Shown in pieces: positions 42,696-52,500 of a stretch of 58,115 bases of DNA (positions are counted from its first letter, which is position 1; the number at the start of each line of letters is the position of its first letter). Both the position numbers and the translations under genes were made by a program. Origin of the DNA: JBAVEL01 sp049587715 (lineage in GTDB: Bacteria > Bacteroidota > Ignavibacteria > UBA10030 > UBA6906); the NCBI GenBank assembly GCA_049587715.1, contig JBAVEL010000173.1:1-58115 (forward strand). The letters run 5' to 3'. Below the pieces are notes generated by a model, which was not told where the DNA came from, ran no database searches, and saw nothing but the letters and a program-made list of their open reading frames with translations.

Positions 42696-42918
42696 GGATC
42701 TCTTTTGTTATGCCTTCAGCCGGAGCGGTTCAACATCCCCCGGAAGAACGGGCAGCCGCTCCGAAACGATAACAACCGAGATCGATAGGTCGCTCCTCCA
42801 ACGTGGGGGGTGGAGCCGGCCGGGCTCCGTGGGCAAAGTATTGAAATCACACGCAAATAGCAAGGCCGGATCCGCCCTCATCTGTTGGAAATCAGGGGCA
42901 TGGAGGGTATATTGACCC
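42696..42918. promoter_or_regulatory. Divergent promoter region between sprA and lptF
   Basis: For lptF, TTGGAA (42,885-42,890) and TATATT (42,908-42,913) are 17 bp apart, with the -10 only 5 nt before the ATG. For sprA (minus strand), TTGAAC (42,728-42,733) and TAACAA (42,705-42,710) are 17 bp apart, with the -10 nine nt before the GTG. If real, both mRNAs would be nearly leaderless. However, GGAGGG (42,902-42,907) is an alternative ribosome-binding site for lptF if transcription starts further up. Confidence 0.35.
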
Positions 42919-44340
42919 ATGTGGAAGTCGGTCCTCCCCCACACCCTCATCGCCCGCTATGTCCTGAAGGCGCTCATCGGGCCCTTCGTGTTTTCCTTCG
43001 GAACCCTGATGTTCCTGTTCCTCCTCCAGTTCGTCATGAAGTTCATCGACCAGCTCGTGGGAAAGGGACTCACGGCCTGGGTCATCATCGAGCTGGTGGG
43101 CCTGAACCTGGCCTGGATGGTCGTTCTGGCGGTTCCCATGTCGGTCCTGGTGGCGGTACTCATGGCCTTCGGCGAGCTCTCCTCCCGGAACGAGATCACC
43201 GCCATGAAGGCGAGCGGGGTGGGCATGCACCGCATGATGGGGCCGGTGCTTTTGGCCGCCTCGGGAACGGCGATCCTGCTCGTTCTGTTCTTCAACGACG
43301 TGCTCCCCGACGCCAACCACAGGGCCAAGACCCTGGGGATGGACATCCGGCGGAAACGCCCCACCCTCGCCCTCCAGCCGGGCCTCTTCTCGCAGGAAAT
43401 CCCCGGCTTCAGCATTCTGGCCCGCCGCACGGCGGAGAAGACCAACGACCTGGAGGGGGTGACGCTCTACGACTACGGCGATCCCCGCACGGGCATCCTC
43501 ATCACGGCGGAGAGGGGGAGCATCTCCTTCTCGCCGGATTTCCGGAAGCTCATCCTGGACCTGGAGACGGGGGAGATTCACACCCTGGAACTCGCCTCCC
43601 GGAGGGAATACCGGCGTGTACGGTTCGAGCGGCACAGGATTGCCATGGACGTGGAGGGGTACGACTTCGAGCGGACGGCCGAGGGCACGTTCATCCGCTC
43701 GGACCGGGAGCTGAGCGCGCGGGAGATGATGGTGATCGTGGACAGTCTGGAGGCGGAGCGCGCCCGGGTGGAAGAGGGCATCCGGGAGGTGGCCGCGCGC
43801 GACGCCGACTCCCTGCTGGCGGGGAAGCTCATCCCCGTCCCGTATGCCGGGTTCCGGACCATGCACCAGCCGCAGACGCAGGACGCGCTGGTGCACGCGC
43901 GGCAGATGCAGGCCTGGGTGGAGAACGAAGCCCTGCGCGTGGAGGGCCTGGGCACGCAGATCAGCCAGTACATGGTGGAGGTGCACAAGAAGTACTCCAT
44001 CCCGGCGGCCTGCCTGGTGTTCGTGCTGGTGGGGCTCCCCCTCGGCATCATGGCGCGCAAAGGGGGGTTCGGGGTGGCCGCCACGCTCAGTCTGGGGTTC
44101 TTCCTTCTCTACTGGGCCTGCCTGATCGGGGGGGAGAAGCTGGCGGACCGGGGGCTCCTCTCCCCCGCCCTCGGGATGTGGCTTGCCAACATCCTGATCG
44201 GTCTGGTGGGGGTGTACCTTTCCATCCGGATCGGCAGGGAATCCCTCGTCATCCGGTGGGAGTTCTTCGCGAGGTTCGTGCCCCGCCGCTGGCGAACGGC
44301 TCTCCCCGGCGAGGTTCCCGAGGAGGGGGGGACGGCGTGA
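42919..44340 (+). CDS. lptF: LptF/LptG-family LPS export permease, first subunit
   Basis: A 473-residue YjgP/YjgQ permease. Hydrophobic segments lie near residues 20-45 (FVFSFGTLMFLFLLQFV), 55-80 (VIIELVGLNLAWMVVLAV), 100-125 and three near the C-terminus. A periplasmic jelly-roll domain lies between ~130 and 370. The motif FGELSSRNEITAMKASGVGM is typical. With LptG and LptB it pulls lipopolysaccharide from the inner membrane to the Lpt bridge. Its stop overlaps the next start (GTGA). Longer than the E. coli protein because of an extended periplasmic region. Confidence 0.88.
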   Translation: MWKSVLPHTLIARYVLKALIGPFVFSFGTLMFLFLLQFVMKFIDQLVGKGLTAWVIIELVGLNLAWMVVLAVPMSVLVAVLMAFGELSSRNEITAMKASGVGMHRMMGPVLLAASGTAILLVLFFNDVLPDANHRAKTLGMDIRRKRPTLALQPGLFSQEIPGFSILARRTAEKTNDLEGVTLYDYGDPRTGILITAERGSISFSPDFRKLILDLETGEIHTLELASRREYRRVRFERHRIAMDVEGYDFERTAEGTFIRSDRELSAREMMVIVDSLEAERARVEEGIREVAARDADSLLAGKLIPVPYAGFRTMHQPQTQDALVHARQMQAWVENEALRVEGLGTQISQYMVEVHKKYSIPAACLVFVLVGLPLGIMARKGGFGVAATLSLGFFLLYWACLIGGEKLADRGLLSPALGMWLANILIGLVGVYLSIRIGRESLVIRWEFFARFVPRRWRTALPGEVPEEGGTA

Positions 44341-45422
44341 AAGTCCTGGACCGTTCCCTCATCCGCCAGTTCCTGCTCACCGCCCTTTTTTCCCTGGCCG
44401 CCGTGACCGTCATCTTCGTGGTGATCGACGCCATGGAGAAGCTGGACAACTTTATCGACCGGCAGGCCAGTGCCGGCATCATCGTCCGCTACTATCTGTT
44501 CTTCATCCCCGAGATCATCAAGCTCATCACGCCCGTGGCCATGCTGCTGGCGAGTCTCTTCGTCACGGCGCGCATGTCCAGCCAGAACGAGATCACGGCC
44601 ATGCGGGCGGGGGGCATCAGCCTCTACCGCATTCTGCGGCCTTTCGTGGCGGTGGCCCTTGTGGTCACCGCCTTCTCCGTCTGGTTCAACGGCTGGATCG
44701 TTCCCCTGGCCAACCGGGAGAAGCTGGCCCTGGAGCGGAACTACCTGAGCAACACGGCGGCCCCCGCCTCCGCGGCCAACCTCTTCATTCAGGACAGCCC
44801 CACCCGCATCCTGACCATCGGCTTCTACGAAGACCAGTCCATGTCGGCATCCCGCATCTCCATCCAGGACTTCGACGCCGCAGACCGGACAATCCTCCGG
44901 GCCCGCGCCGACGCCGCCTCCATGTCCTGGGATACCGTGGCGCGCAGATGGATCCTGAAAGACGGCGTGCGGCGGACGTTCCGCAACGATCGGGAGACCC
45001 TGGAGGAGTTCGCGGTTTCGCCCGCAGGCCCCCTCCATCTCGCCCCCGAAGACCTGAGGCGGAAGCAGGAGAAGCCCGATGAGATGGACTACTACTCCCT
45101 CCGCGCCTTCATTGCCAACCAGCAGAGGGCGGGGCAGGACGTGGCCCGGTGGCAGGTGGACTTCTACAGCAAGGTCTCGTTTCCCTTTGCCACGGTCATC
45201 GTGGTGCTCTTCGGGGTGCCATTCTCGTCGGTGAAGCGGCGCGGGGGGGTGGGGGTACAGCTCGGGATCAGCCTGCTCATCTGCTTCATCTATCTCATCT
45301 TCATGAAGGTGAGCCAGGTCTTCGGGTACAACGGGGATCTGGACCCGCTGCTCACCGCCTGGATCGCCAACATCATCTTCCTGGCGGCCGCCGCGGCCGT
45401 GATCCTCGGGGTGCGAAAGTAA
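44337..45422 (+). CDS. lptG: LptF/LptG-family LPS export permease, second subunit
   Basis: A 361-residue permease with the same fold: LIRQFLLTALFSLAAVTVIF as helix 1, ARMSSQNEITAMRAGGISLY as the conserved loop, then the periplasmic domain, and VSFPFATVIVVLFGVPFSSV, GVQLGISLLICFIYLIFM and WIANIIFLAAAAAVILG at the end. The GTG start overlaps the lptF stop by 4 nt and has AGGAGG upstream, so the two are co-translated as the heterodimer needs. It converges with the next gene after 9 bp. Confidence 0.88.
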   Translation: MKVLDRSLIRQFLLTALFSLAAVTVIFVVIDAMEKLDNFIDRQASAGIIVRYYLFFIPEIIKLITPVAMLLASLFVTARMSSQNEITAMRAGGISLYRILRPFVAVALVVTAFSVWFNGWIVPLANREKLALERNYLSNTAAPASAANLFIQDSPTRILTIGFYEDQSMSASRISIQDFDAADRTILRARADAASMSWDTVARRWILKDGVRRTFRNDRETLEEFAVSPAGPLHLAPEDLRRKQEKPDEMDYYSLRAFIANQQRAGQDVARWQVDFYSKVSFPFATVIVVLFGVPFSSVKRRGGVGVQLGISLLICFIYLIFMKVSQVFGYNGDLDPLLTAWIANIIFLAAAAAVILGVRK

Positions 45423-45431
45423 CCTGAGCGT

Positions 45432-46346
45432 TCAGAAGGAATACCGCAGGCCGGCCGTGGGCTGCGCGGGGCCCCGCCCCGCCAGGGGGAGGGCCCGCAT
45501 CCCCAGGGAGGCATGCACGCTGTTGGCGCTTCCGGCGGACCAGGCCGCATCCACCGCGCTCAGGATGTGGTTCAGGATGGCCACCGTCACGCCTGCCGAG
45601 GCCGTGGAGTAGAAGTCGTTCGCCTTCCCCCGCTCCAGGGAGTAGTAGCTGAACCGGGCGGTCACCGGCTCGCCGTAGCGGTAGGAGGGAGGGGCGTCGT
45701 CCCACCCCTGATTGAACTGCTGGTACTTCCCGATCAGCTCATAGTACTGCTGCTCCCCCCAGAGGGGCAGGGTGTGGGAATAGTACTGGCCGTCCGCCGT
45801 GCGGCCGATGTCCCGCTCCATCCGGTTGAGCTCCGCCCAGTCCACCTGCTGCCAGGGGAGACCCGTGGTGCCGATGCGCCAGGCGTAGGTCTGTCCCGCG
45901 GGAGCCAGGTTCGCCTCGGCGTACTGCGCATAGCGCACCACGTCCCAGTGTGCGTTGGCGTAGTCCTGGTAGAAATCCGTCTGGCGGTCCCCCTTCCTGT
46001 CGTAGGTATAGGCCACGGTCCAGGCGGCGGCTTCGATGGCCAGGAAGGCGGCCGCCTTCCAGTAGCTCTCCGCGTAGAACTCGCCCGCCCCCGGGAGGAC
46101 CAGGGAAAGCCCCGCGGCGATCCAGGGGGATTTCCGGATGACATCGCCCCGCTCCATCCCGTCCGGCCCGTTCCCCAGGGCGTGCGGAGCCAGAATGTCG
46201 GTCCGCAGGTTCCCCGTGAGGGGAACGGTCGCCCCGGGCCTCTTCAGCACCACGCTCCCTTCTCCGTGCGCGGGGGCGCTCCCTGCGCCCGCAAGCGCCA
46301 GCAGGGCCGCCGCGCACACCGCATGCCGCAGATGGTCAGAGATCAT
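45432..46346 (-). CDS. Exported DUF5683-like protein
   Basis: A 304-residue protein. The signal peptide is MISDHLRHAVCAAALLALAG then AGSAPAHGE. KSPWIAAGLSLVLPGAGEFY then AESYWKAAAFLAIEAAAWTV resembles the DUF5683 core of FCB envelope proteins, followed by a Tyr-rich region with aromatic strands and a C-terminal beta segment ending in GLRYSF, typical of outer-membrane proteins. It starts 2 bp after the stop of the gene before it and ends the T9SS-linked operon. Confidence 0.7.
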   Translation of the reverse strand: MISDHLRHAVCAAALLALAGAGSAPAHGEGSVVLKRPGATVPLTGNLRTDILAPHALGNGPDGMERGDVIRKSPWIAAGLSLVLPGAGEFYAESYWKAAAFLAIEAAAWTVAYTYDRKGDRQTDFYQDYANAHWDVVRYAQYAEANLAPAGQTYAWRIGTTGLPWQQVDWAELNRMERDIGRTADGQYYSHTLPLWGEQQYYELIGKYQQFNQGWDDAPPSYRYGEPVTARFSYYSLERGKANDFYSTASAGVTVAILNHILSAVDAAWSAGSANSVHASLGMRALPLAGRGPAQPTAGLRYSF

Positions 46347-46348
46347 CG

Positions 46349-49300
46349 TTACTCCAGGTCAAACCCGAACAGAATCCCAAGATAGAACCGCCACTCCTTC
46401 CCGTAGCGCACCGTCTGGTTCCGGCTTTCCACCAGCCGCTCGAAGCCGTCCATTCCGTAGGCCGCGCTCAGGAAGATGCGCGTCGGATAGGCATACCACG
46501 AGAAGGTCTCCAGACGGAGCTCCGCCCCCGCATCCGTCTTGAAACTGCGCAGGGGGGGCATCTTCCCCGACCAGGCGTGTCCCACATCCGTGAAGAACGA
46601 GGCGTAGAGCTTGTCGAAATAGACGTGCAACAGGCGGACATCCAGGTTCCGCGCCAGGGGGAACCGGTACTCCAGGCCCGCCTGCAGCATCTCGTTCCCC
46701 CCCAGGGAATAGTAGGGATACCCCCGCATGCCCAGGAGCCCGCCCGCGTAGAAGTCAAAGAAATCATCCACCGGAGGCCCCAGGATGCTCCCTCCCTTGA
46801 CCCGCACCCCGAGGGTGTGGTTCCGGAACAGGAACGGAATCCACTCCCTCCATTGCAGCTCCACCCGGGTGAAGTTCACCCTCTCGTACTTGGGCACGTA
46901 ACCGGTGCTGGTCTGCTCGTACTCCCCGTCGGGGGAGAACTTGTTCAGCTCCCTCCCGATGCGCAGGGTGATTCTCCTCCCCGTCGGGCTGATCTCGCTG
47001 GTGCGGGAGGGAACCACGGCGTCGATGCGGAACCGGAGCGAAAGGTCGTTGGCGACCAGGTACAGAAAGCTTGTGCCGGGCACAATGACCCCCCGCTCGG
47101 GCAGAAGGAACGCCTCCAGGATGGAGGTGTACCTGCTGTGGGCGTACCGGAACTCGATGCTGCTGAACTGCGAGAGGGCCGGCTGGCTCAGCACAAAGTC
47201 GAACTCCAGCAGATTGTACGACACATCCACGGGGATCCGGTTTCCCCCCAGGGTGATGAAGTTCCCCGTGGTGCGGGTCACGTTGTAGAGCTCGGCGGAG
47301 GCCGTCGGCTCCAGGCCCGCCTGGTACAACAGGGGGATCTTCCCCCGGTAGTTAAACTGCAGGAAGAGGTCTCTCTCCAGACGGGAGTTCAGGGCCGCGC
47401 TGGCCAGGAACCCCGTCTTCTCCAGCACGTCGCTGGAGAAGAGGTACACCCCCGGCTTGAAGGCCTCCAGCGTGTGCTCCGCGATGCCGTAGTTGTCGAA
47501 CCGGAGGAACGGAACCACCGTGAGTCCCCCGAACCGGGGACGGTAGAAGGGACCCGCCCCGGCGCCCTGTGTGAGCCGCGTATCGTCGTAGGACCGGAGG
47601 GACTCCCAGTCGAACTCCTCTCCGCCCGCAGAGGCAAGCACGGGCGACCCCTCGGGCGGGCGATCCTCCTGCGGGGGCCGGTAGTGATGATCCCCCGGGG
47701 GAAGGGGCTCCGGACGGGCCAGGCGCCGTATCGTATACCCGGTGGGCGTGTAGAAGGCGAACACGATTGCGCCTTCGGGGCTTACCGTGGGCTGGAAGGC
47801 CCCTCCCAGCACGTTGGTAAGCTGCCGGACGGATCCTCCCTCCAGGTCCATCTCGTACAGGTTGAAGATGCCCGTCCGGTCGGAGGAGAAGACCATCCGT
47901 GCGCCGTCACTCGTCACCACGCCCGAGCGGGAGTCGTCGGGCCCCGACACCAGGAAGCGGAGCCCCGTTCCGTCGGGCCGGATCTCCGCAATGTCGCGCC
48001 CGTCCCTCACGGAGTAATCGAACACGATCCTGTCGCCCGAAGGGCTCCAGCGGGGGGTGTACACCTGCTCCCCCTCCGCATACGATGTGAGGGTGCGGTA
48101 CCCCGATCCGTCGGCGTTGATGAGGGCCAGATTGGAGGTCCCGTCCCATCCGGTCACGAACACGATCCGGCTTCCGTCGGGGGAGACCGCGGGGCTGAGG
48201 GCCCTCTTGCCATGCGTGATCCGGAGCTCCTCCTCCCGCACCAGGTCGTACGCATACAGGTCGAACTGGAGGGACCAGTGGGGGTTCTCGCGGGAGGTCC
48301 GCCCGTAGAAGAGCTTCGTTCCGTCGGGGGACCAGCTCACCGAGGTCCGCACCCCTCCCTGCACCCGCTTCTCCTTCCGGGTTGCGGTATCGTACACGTA
48401 GAGGGACGACATGCTGAAGTAGTCCGCGCCCTTGGTGCTCACGTAGGCGATCTTTCCCCCGTCGGGGGAGAACGCGGGATACAGGTTGGCAAACCCCGTG
48501 GAGAACCGGCAGCAGGCATGCTGCGCCGCGGACAGACCGTGGGGGTGCGCCGGAAGCGGCTGAATCTCCCTGTTTCCGGGATCCGTCGCATCTTCCTCCC
48601 CTTCCGCCGCAAGGGGAATCGGTTCCCCCTCCAGGGGCAGGGTGCGCACCCCCGATGCGGCTTCCAGATACGCCCGCCGGGTGGATGTGCTCCACTCCTC
48701 GTAGACCTCCCCGGCGCTCCTTCCGAGCGCGGCCTCCATCGCCCCGTCGATCCCCGTGGCCGTCAGGCGGGAGAGGTTCCGGGAGATCTCCACCAGCTTC
48801 TTCTCCCCGTAGGTCCGCGCCAGCCAGCGCACAAAGGCGAAGCCGGCGTTGTATGCCGATTCGTTCCCCAGGCTGTTCTTTCCGAACACGCTCATCTGGT
48901 GCCAGGTGAGCATGGTGCTGTCCAGGGCGTAGGAGCGGAGGATCATGTCCCGGTGGGAGTCCCAGAAGTCGTACCTCAGCTCCGCCCGGTTGTATTGCGC
49001 CACCCCCTCGGCGAACCAGACGGGCACCACAAATCCCGACAGCGGGTAGGAGGCGATCACGTTGGGGAAGCCGTACAGCACGTCGGGTCTCTGCTCCGGC
49101 TCGTAGTTCAGCCACTGGAGGTACAGTGCCGGAACCGTGCGGCCGAACTTCATGGAGGTCTGGATCTGCACGATGTGGGTGAACTCGTGCGTCACCACGT
49201 TCCGGAGCCAGTTGTGCGTGCCCCGCAGGTCGAAATCCATGCTGGGAGCATAGATCTCGATCTTGTTGTCGTAGAAGTAGGCGGCCCCGTTGGAGATGTC

Positions 49301-49588
49301 GTCGTAGTCCCTTATGATGAAGCTCACCTTCCCGTCCGGCTCGTGTCCGTACAGGGAGGTCACGGGACCGTACACATCCTCCGCCGCCCTGGCCACCACG
49401 CGGGCGGTCCGCTCCGCCCCCGTATGATAGTGCACGAAGAAGTGCTTCGTCTCGATGCTCCGCCACTCGAGCTCGGGGTGGGTGAACTCCTCCTGTGCGG
49501 GGGCCGCACACGGTGCCAGAGCAAGCGTACCCCACAGTGCGAGCGCCCGCATGCGCCGCCCCCCCGACGCGCCTCCTCCTCCCCTCAT
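46349..49588 (-). CDS. Surface protein: peptidase MA-like domain, TolB-type propeller and C-terminal beta-barrel
   Basis: A 1,079-residue exported protein. MRALALWGTLALAPCAAPAQ is the signal peptide; a start at 49,552 would begin there, but the ATG at 49,588 overlaps the previous stop (ATGA). Residues ~35-300 look like a gluzincin peptidase: NVVTHEFTHIVQIQ is HExxH and VWFAEGVAQYN the third Glu ligand. Residues ~350-640 hold WD40-like TolB repeats (FSPDGGKIAYVSTKGADY, SVSWSPDGTKLFYG). From ~690 the sequence turns into beta strands with DFFDFYAGGLLGMRGYPYYS, a BamA/surface-antigen motif. A membrane-anchored protease is an inference. Confidence 0.85.
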   Translation of the reverse strand: MRGGGGASGGRRMRALALWGTLALAPCAAPAQEEFTHPELEWRSIETKHFFVHYHTGAERTARVVARAAEDVYGPVTSLYGHEPDGKVSFIIRDYDDISNGAAYFYDNKIEIYAPSMDFDLRGTHNWLRNVVTHEFTHIVQIQTSMKFGRTVPALYLQWLNYEPEQRPDVLYGFPNVIASYPLSGFVVPVWFAEGVAQYNRAELRYDFWDSHRDMILRSYALDSTMLTWHQMSVFGKNSLGNESAYNAGFAFVRWLARTYGEKKLVEISRNLSRLTATGIDGAMEAALGRSAGEVYEEWSTSTRRAYLEAASGVRTLPLEGEPIPLAAEGEEDATDPGNREIQPLPAHPHGLSAAQHACCRFSTGFANLYPAFSPDGGKIAYVSTKGADYFSMSSLYVYDTATRKEKRVQGGVRTSVSWSPDGTKLFYGRTSRENPHWSLQFDLYAYDLVREEELRITHGKRALSPAVSPDGSRIVFVTGWDGTSNLALINADGSGYRTLTSYAEGEQVYTPRWSPSGDRIVFDYSVRDGRDIAEIRPDGTGLRFLVSGPDDSRSGVVTSDGARMVFSSDRTGIFNLYEMDLEGGSVRQLTNVLGGAFQPTVSPEGAIVFAFYTPTGYTIRRLARPEPLPPGDHHYRPPQEDRPPEGSPVLASAGGEEFDWESLRSYDDTRLTQGAGAGPFYRPRFGGLTVVPFLRFDNYGIAEHTLEAFKPGVYLFSSDVLEKTGFLASAALNSRLERDLFLQFNYRGKIPLLYQAGLEPTASAELYNVTRTTGNFITLGGNRIPVDVSYNLLEFDFVLSQPALSQFSSIEFRYAHSRYTSILEAFLLPERGVIVPGTSFLYLVANDLSLRFRIDAVVPSRTSEISPTGRRITLRIGRELNKFSPDGEYEQTSTGYVPKYERVNFTRVELQWREWIPFLFRNHTLGVRVKGGSILGPPVDDFFDFYAGGLLGMRGYPYYSLGGNEMLQAGLEYRFPLARNLDVRLLHVYFDKLYASFFTDVGHAWSGKMPPLRSFKTDAGAELRLETFSWYAYPTRIFLSAAYGMDGFERLVESRNQTVRYGKEWRFYLGILFGFDLE

Positions 49589-52500
49589 TTCACCACCGCC
49601 ACTCTGATGACGGCCGTCCCCGACGCGCCCCCTCCCTCCGCCTGGATGCGGGCGAAGTACACCCCGCTCTGCACGTTCCGCACGTCCCAGGCCACCTCGT
49701 TATCCACCCCTCCCACACCGGGACCCGGGAACTCCGCCACAAAATCCCCCGCCAGGTCGTACACCGTCACCGTCACCCGGGCGTTTTCCCGGACAAAGTA
49801 GCGGATGAAGGTTGTGCCGTCATACACGGGATTGGGCCAGTTGTATGCCCGGTCCCCGGGGAAGAACGCGCTGCTGAGGGGCCTGGGCGTCAGGACCTCG
49901 GGGGCATAGCCCCTCCTCCACCCGTCCCTCTGGAACTGGGGCCAGGGGGCGGAGAGGTGGGATCCCGCAAGGAGGGAAGCGGTGGAGCCGGTCTTCCATG
50001 CCGCCACGCTTTCTCCAAAGGAGGAGCCCACCGCAAGGCAGAGATCCCGCCCCTGGAGGGATCCTCCCCCGACGGGCCTGGCGAAGACCGCGACGGACTG
50101 GATGCCCCAGGAGGCCTGAAGGGGGAATCCCCTTGCCATGCCCCCCCGGGAATCGTAGGCCGCCACATACCCGTCCTCCGCCACGGCCACGATCTCGGGC
50201 GTGTCATCCCCGTTCACATCCGCAATCACAGGGTGGGATGTGATGCGCGACCCCGTGGGGATCGCAACGGGGAAGAAATCCACGGCGGCACCCGCGTGGT
50301 TGTAGGCATACACACGGGGACCCGCGAAGAAGACGATCTCCCTGAGTCCGTCTCCGTTCACATCCGCCAGCGCGGGCCCATGCAGCGCCTCTCCTCCCCC
50401 CCGCACCGGAAACCCGGCCACGGGCGAGAGATCCGACTCGAACAGGTGAAGCCGCCCGTCGGTGGAAACCACCGCGATCCGCGGGCTCGTCGAGGGCCCC
50501 ACCAGACCGCACACGGCGGGCCCCGCGGGGGCACCCTCCATGAGGGTGCGGGTCACCGACAGGGAGGTCACATCCACCCGTGCCACGGTGCCGTCCTCCG
50601 CCACCGCCACCCACACCCCTGCGGGGTCCAGAAGCGTCACACCCTTGACGGCCGCCCTTCCCGGCGCCGCCTGGAGGGAGCCCCGCGCCGAACCGTCGGG
50701 TCCGGTGAGAAGCACGGTGCCGTCCGCCATCCCCGAGGGGATCACCGAATCCCCCGCGGGCACGGGGCCCGTGACGGGCTCCGCCGTCACCCGCACCCAG
50801 ACAAGGTCCGCCAGGCTGTCGGCATTCGCGTCCGTTGCGGCAAACGCAGCCACCGAGCTCCCCCCCGCCGTGTGCCGGATGACTCCCAGGATCTCGGGGA
50901 CCCCGTTTCCGTCCAGGTCTCCCGCAGCCGGCCCCGTGGAGAAGCCGTCCAGGGATCCGCCGCTCCGTGCAATCAGGCCGTCCGATCGGGTGAAGGGAAA
51001 CACCGCCCCTCCCCCGTCGCTCCGCCATGCGTAGATCTTCCCCTCCCCCTGCAGGGCCGTAGAGCTTCCCCCCGAAGTGGGTGATGGAAGAACCACGCCT
51101 GTGGTGGCAGCCAGGATGTCGGGGGAGCCGTCCCCGTTCACATCCGCCACGGTCAGGCCCGCGGGGGCGATCTCTTCACCCACCAGGCGCGGAAACCCCT
51201 CGAGCGGCTCCACATCATCGTCCCCCACCCGCACGGTCACCTGCATGAGGGCCCCGCGCGGGGTGAATCCCCGCACCGACACATGACTCCGGGCTCCCGT
51301 GTTGGCCAGGGCCGGGGGGTGGGAAGTCTCGGAGAACTCCCCCCGGAAGACGGGCGCGGAGTTGCCTTCGAACCAGAAGTCCAGGGGGGTTCCCTCCTCG
51401 CTCCCCGAGCCCCGGGAGAGGAACTCGTAGGCCTGTCCGATGTCCTGGGACCCGTCCGCCTCCTCCACGTCCACGCCGCGCCGCTCGGGGTCTGCATTCA
51501 CGCGGTTGGATGCCGCACCCGCCAGGATCACCGACTCGTCCACATGCCAGATCAGGATGCCCCCGTCGAAGAACTCCCCCCCGGAGGTGGTGGCACCGGG
51601 AAGACTCCAGTCGGGGTCTTCCACCTCCGTCACAACCCCCTCGAGGGCGGACACGGAGAAGGCGTTGAACCCCGAGGTGTCCCGGGAGAAGGTCCGCACC
51701 GAAGGAACCCCGTTGAACACCGTCCAGACGGTCTGTCCGTTTCCCTGGGGATCCCGGTTCCTGTTTTCCACAAGATAGTACTCGGACCCGCTCACGGGAA
51801 TTCTGTACACCACATCGGGCTCCGCGGCGGCGGGCAGACTGAGCGTATGCACGCCCGTCCCCAGCACCACGGGCGTCGTCCAGCCCAGCCAGTACTTCTC
51901 CCACGCCGAGGGCTCGGGGGGAAAGACGCCCGAGAAGCTGAAGATGGCCTGCCCGTCCATGAGGCCGAAGCGTCCGATGCCCGAGCGTCCCGTGCGCGTA
52001 TCAAACAGGTCGGGGAGTCCCAGCCGGCTTCCCACGGAGGCACAGAGAAGCCCGTTGATTCCCAGCTCCAGCAGCACGTCCCCGCTCACGCCGGGGAGCA
52101 GGCGGCTTTCGGTCTCGGGCATCACGATGGTGTTGGTGATGTGAAAACCACCCCCCGCCACGGGGATCCCCTGGTAGCCGGGTCCGTAGAACTCGCGGAA
52201 GGACGCCGGGCCCAGGTACAGGGAGGGAATGTCGAAGGGGGTGGGGTCGTAGCCCAGGATGGACACCAGATCGATGTCGCGCCCCGCCCCCGCGTGGAAT
52301 ATCACGAAGCACTCGTACATGGAGAAGTCCGCCACCAGGCCGCTTGAATCCACGCGAGTCCATGTGTCCACGGCCAGACGGCCCACCGCGGCGGCGGAAC
52401 CGTTCTTCGGGGGACTGTAGGACTCCATCCGCCCGGGAAGCGTGAACACCCCATCCAGCACCCTTCCCCTCAGGATCAGCTTTCCTCCCGACACCTTCCG

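Noticed and set aside
35520..42788. Very long plus-strand open frames opposite sprA (over 1,100 codons each)
   Set aside because: They mirror the high GC third-position bias of sprA, are rich in Val, Arg, Pro, Gly and His, and have no domain. The minus-strand product is a clear SprA.
46577..49801. Long plus-strand open frame of ~1,070 codons
   Set aside because: Antisense shadow of the peptidase/TolB/barrel gene, with low-complexity composition and no motif.
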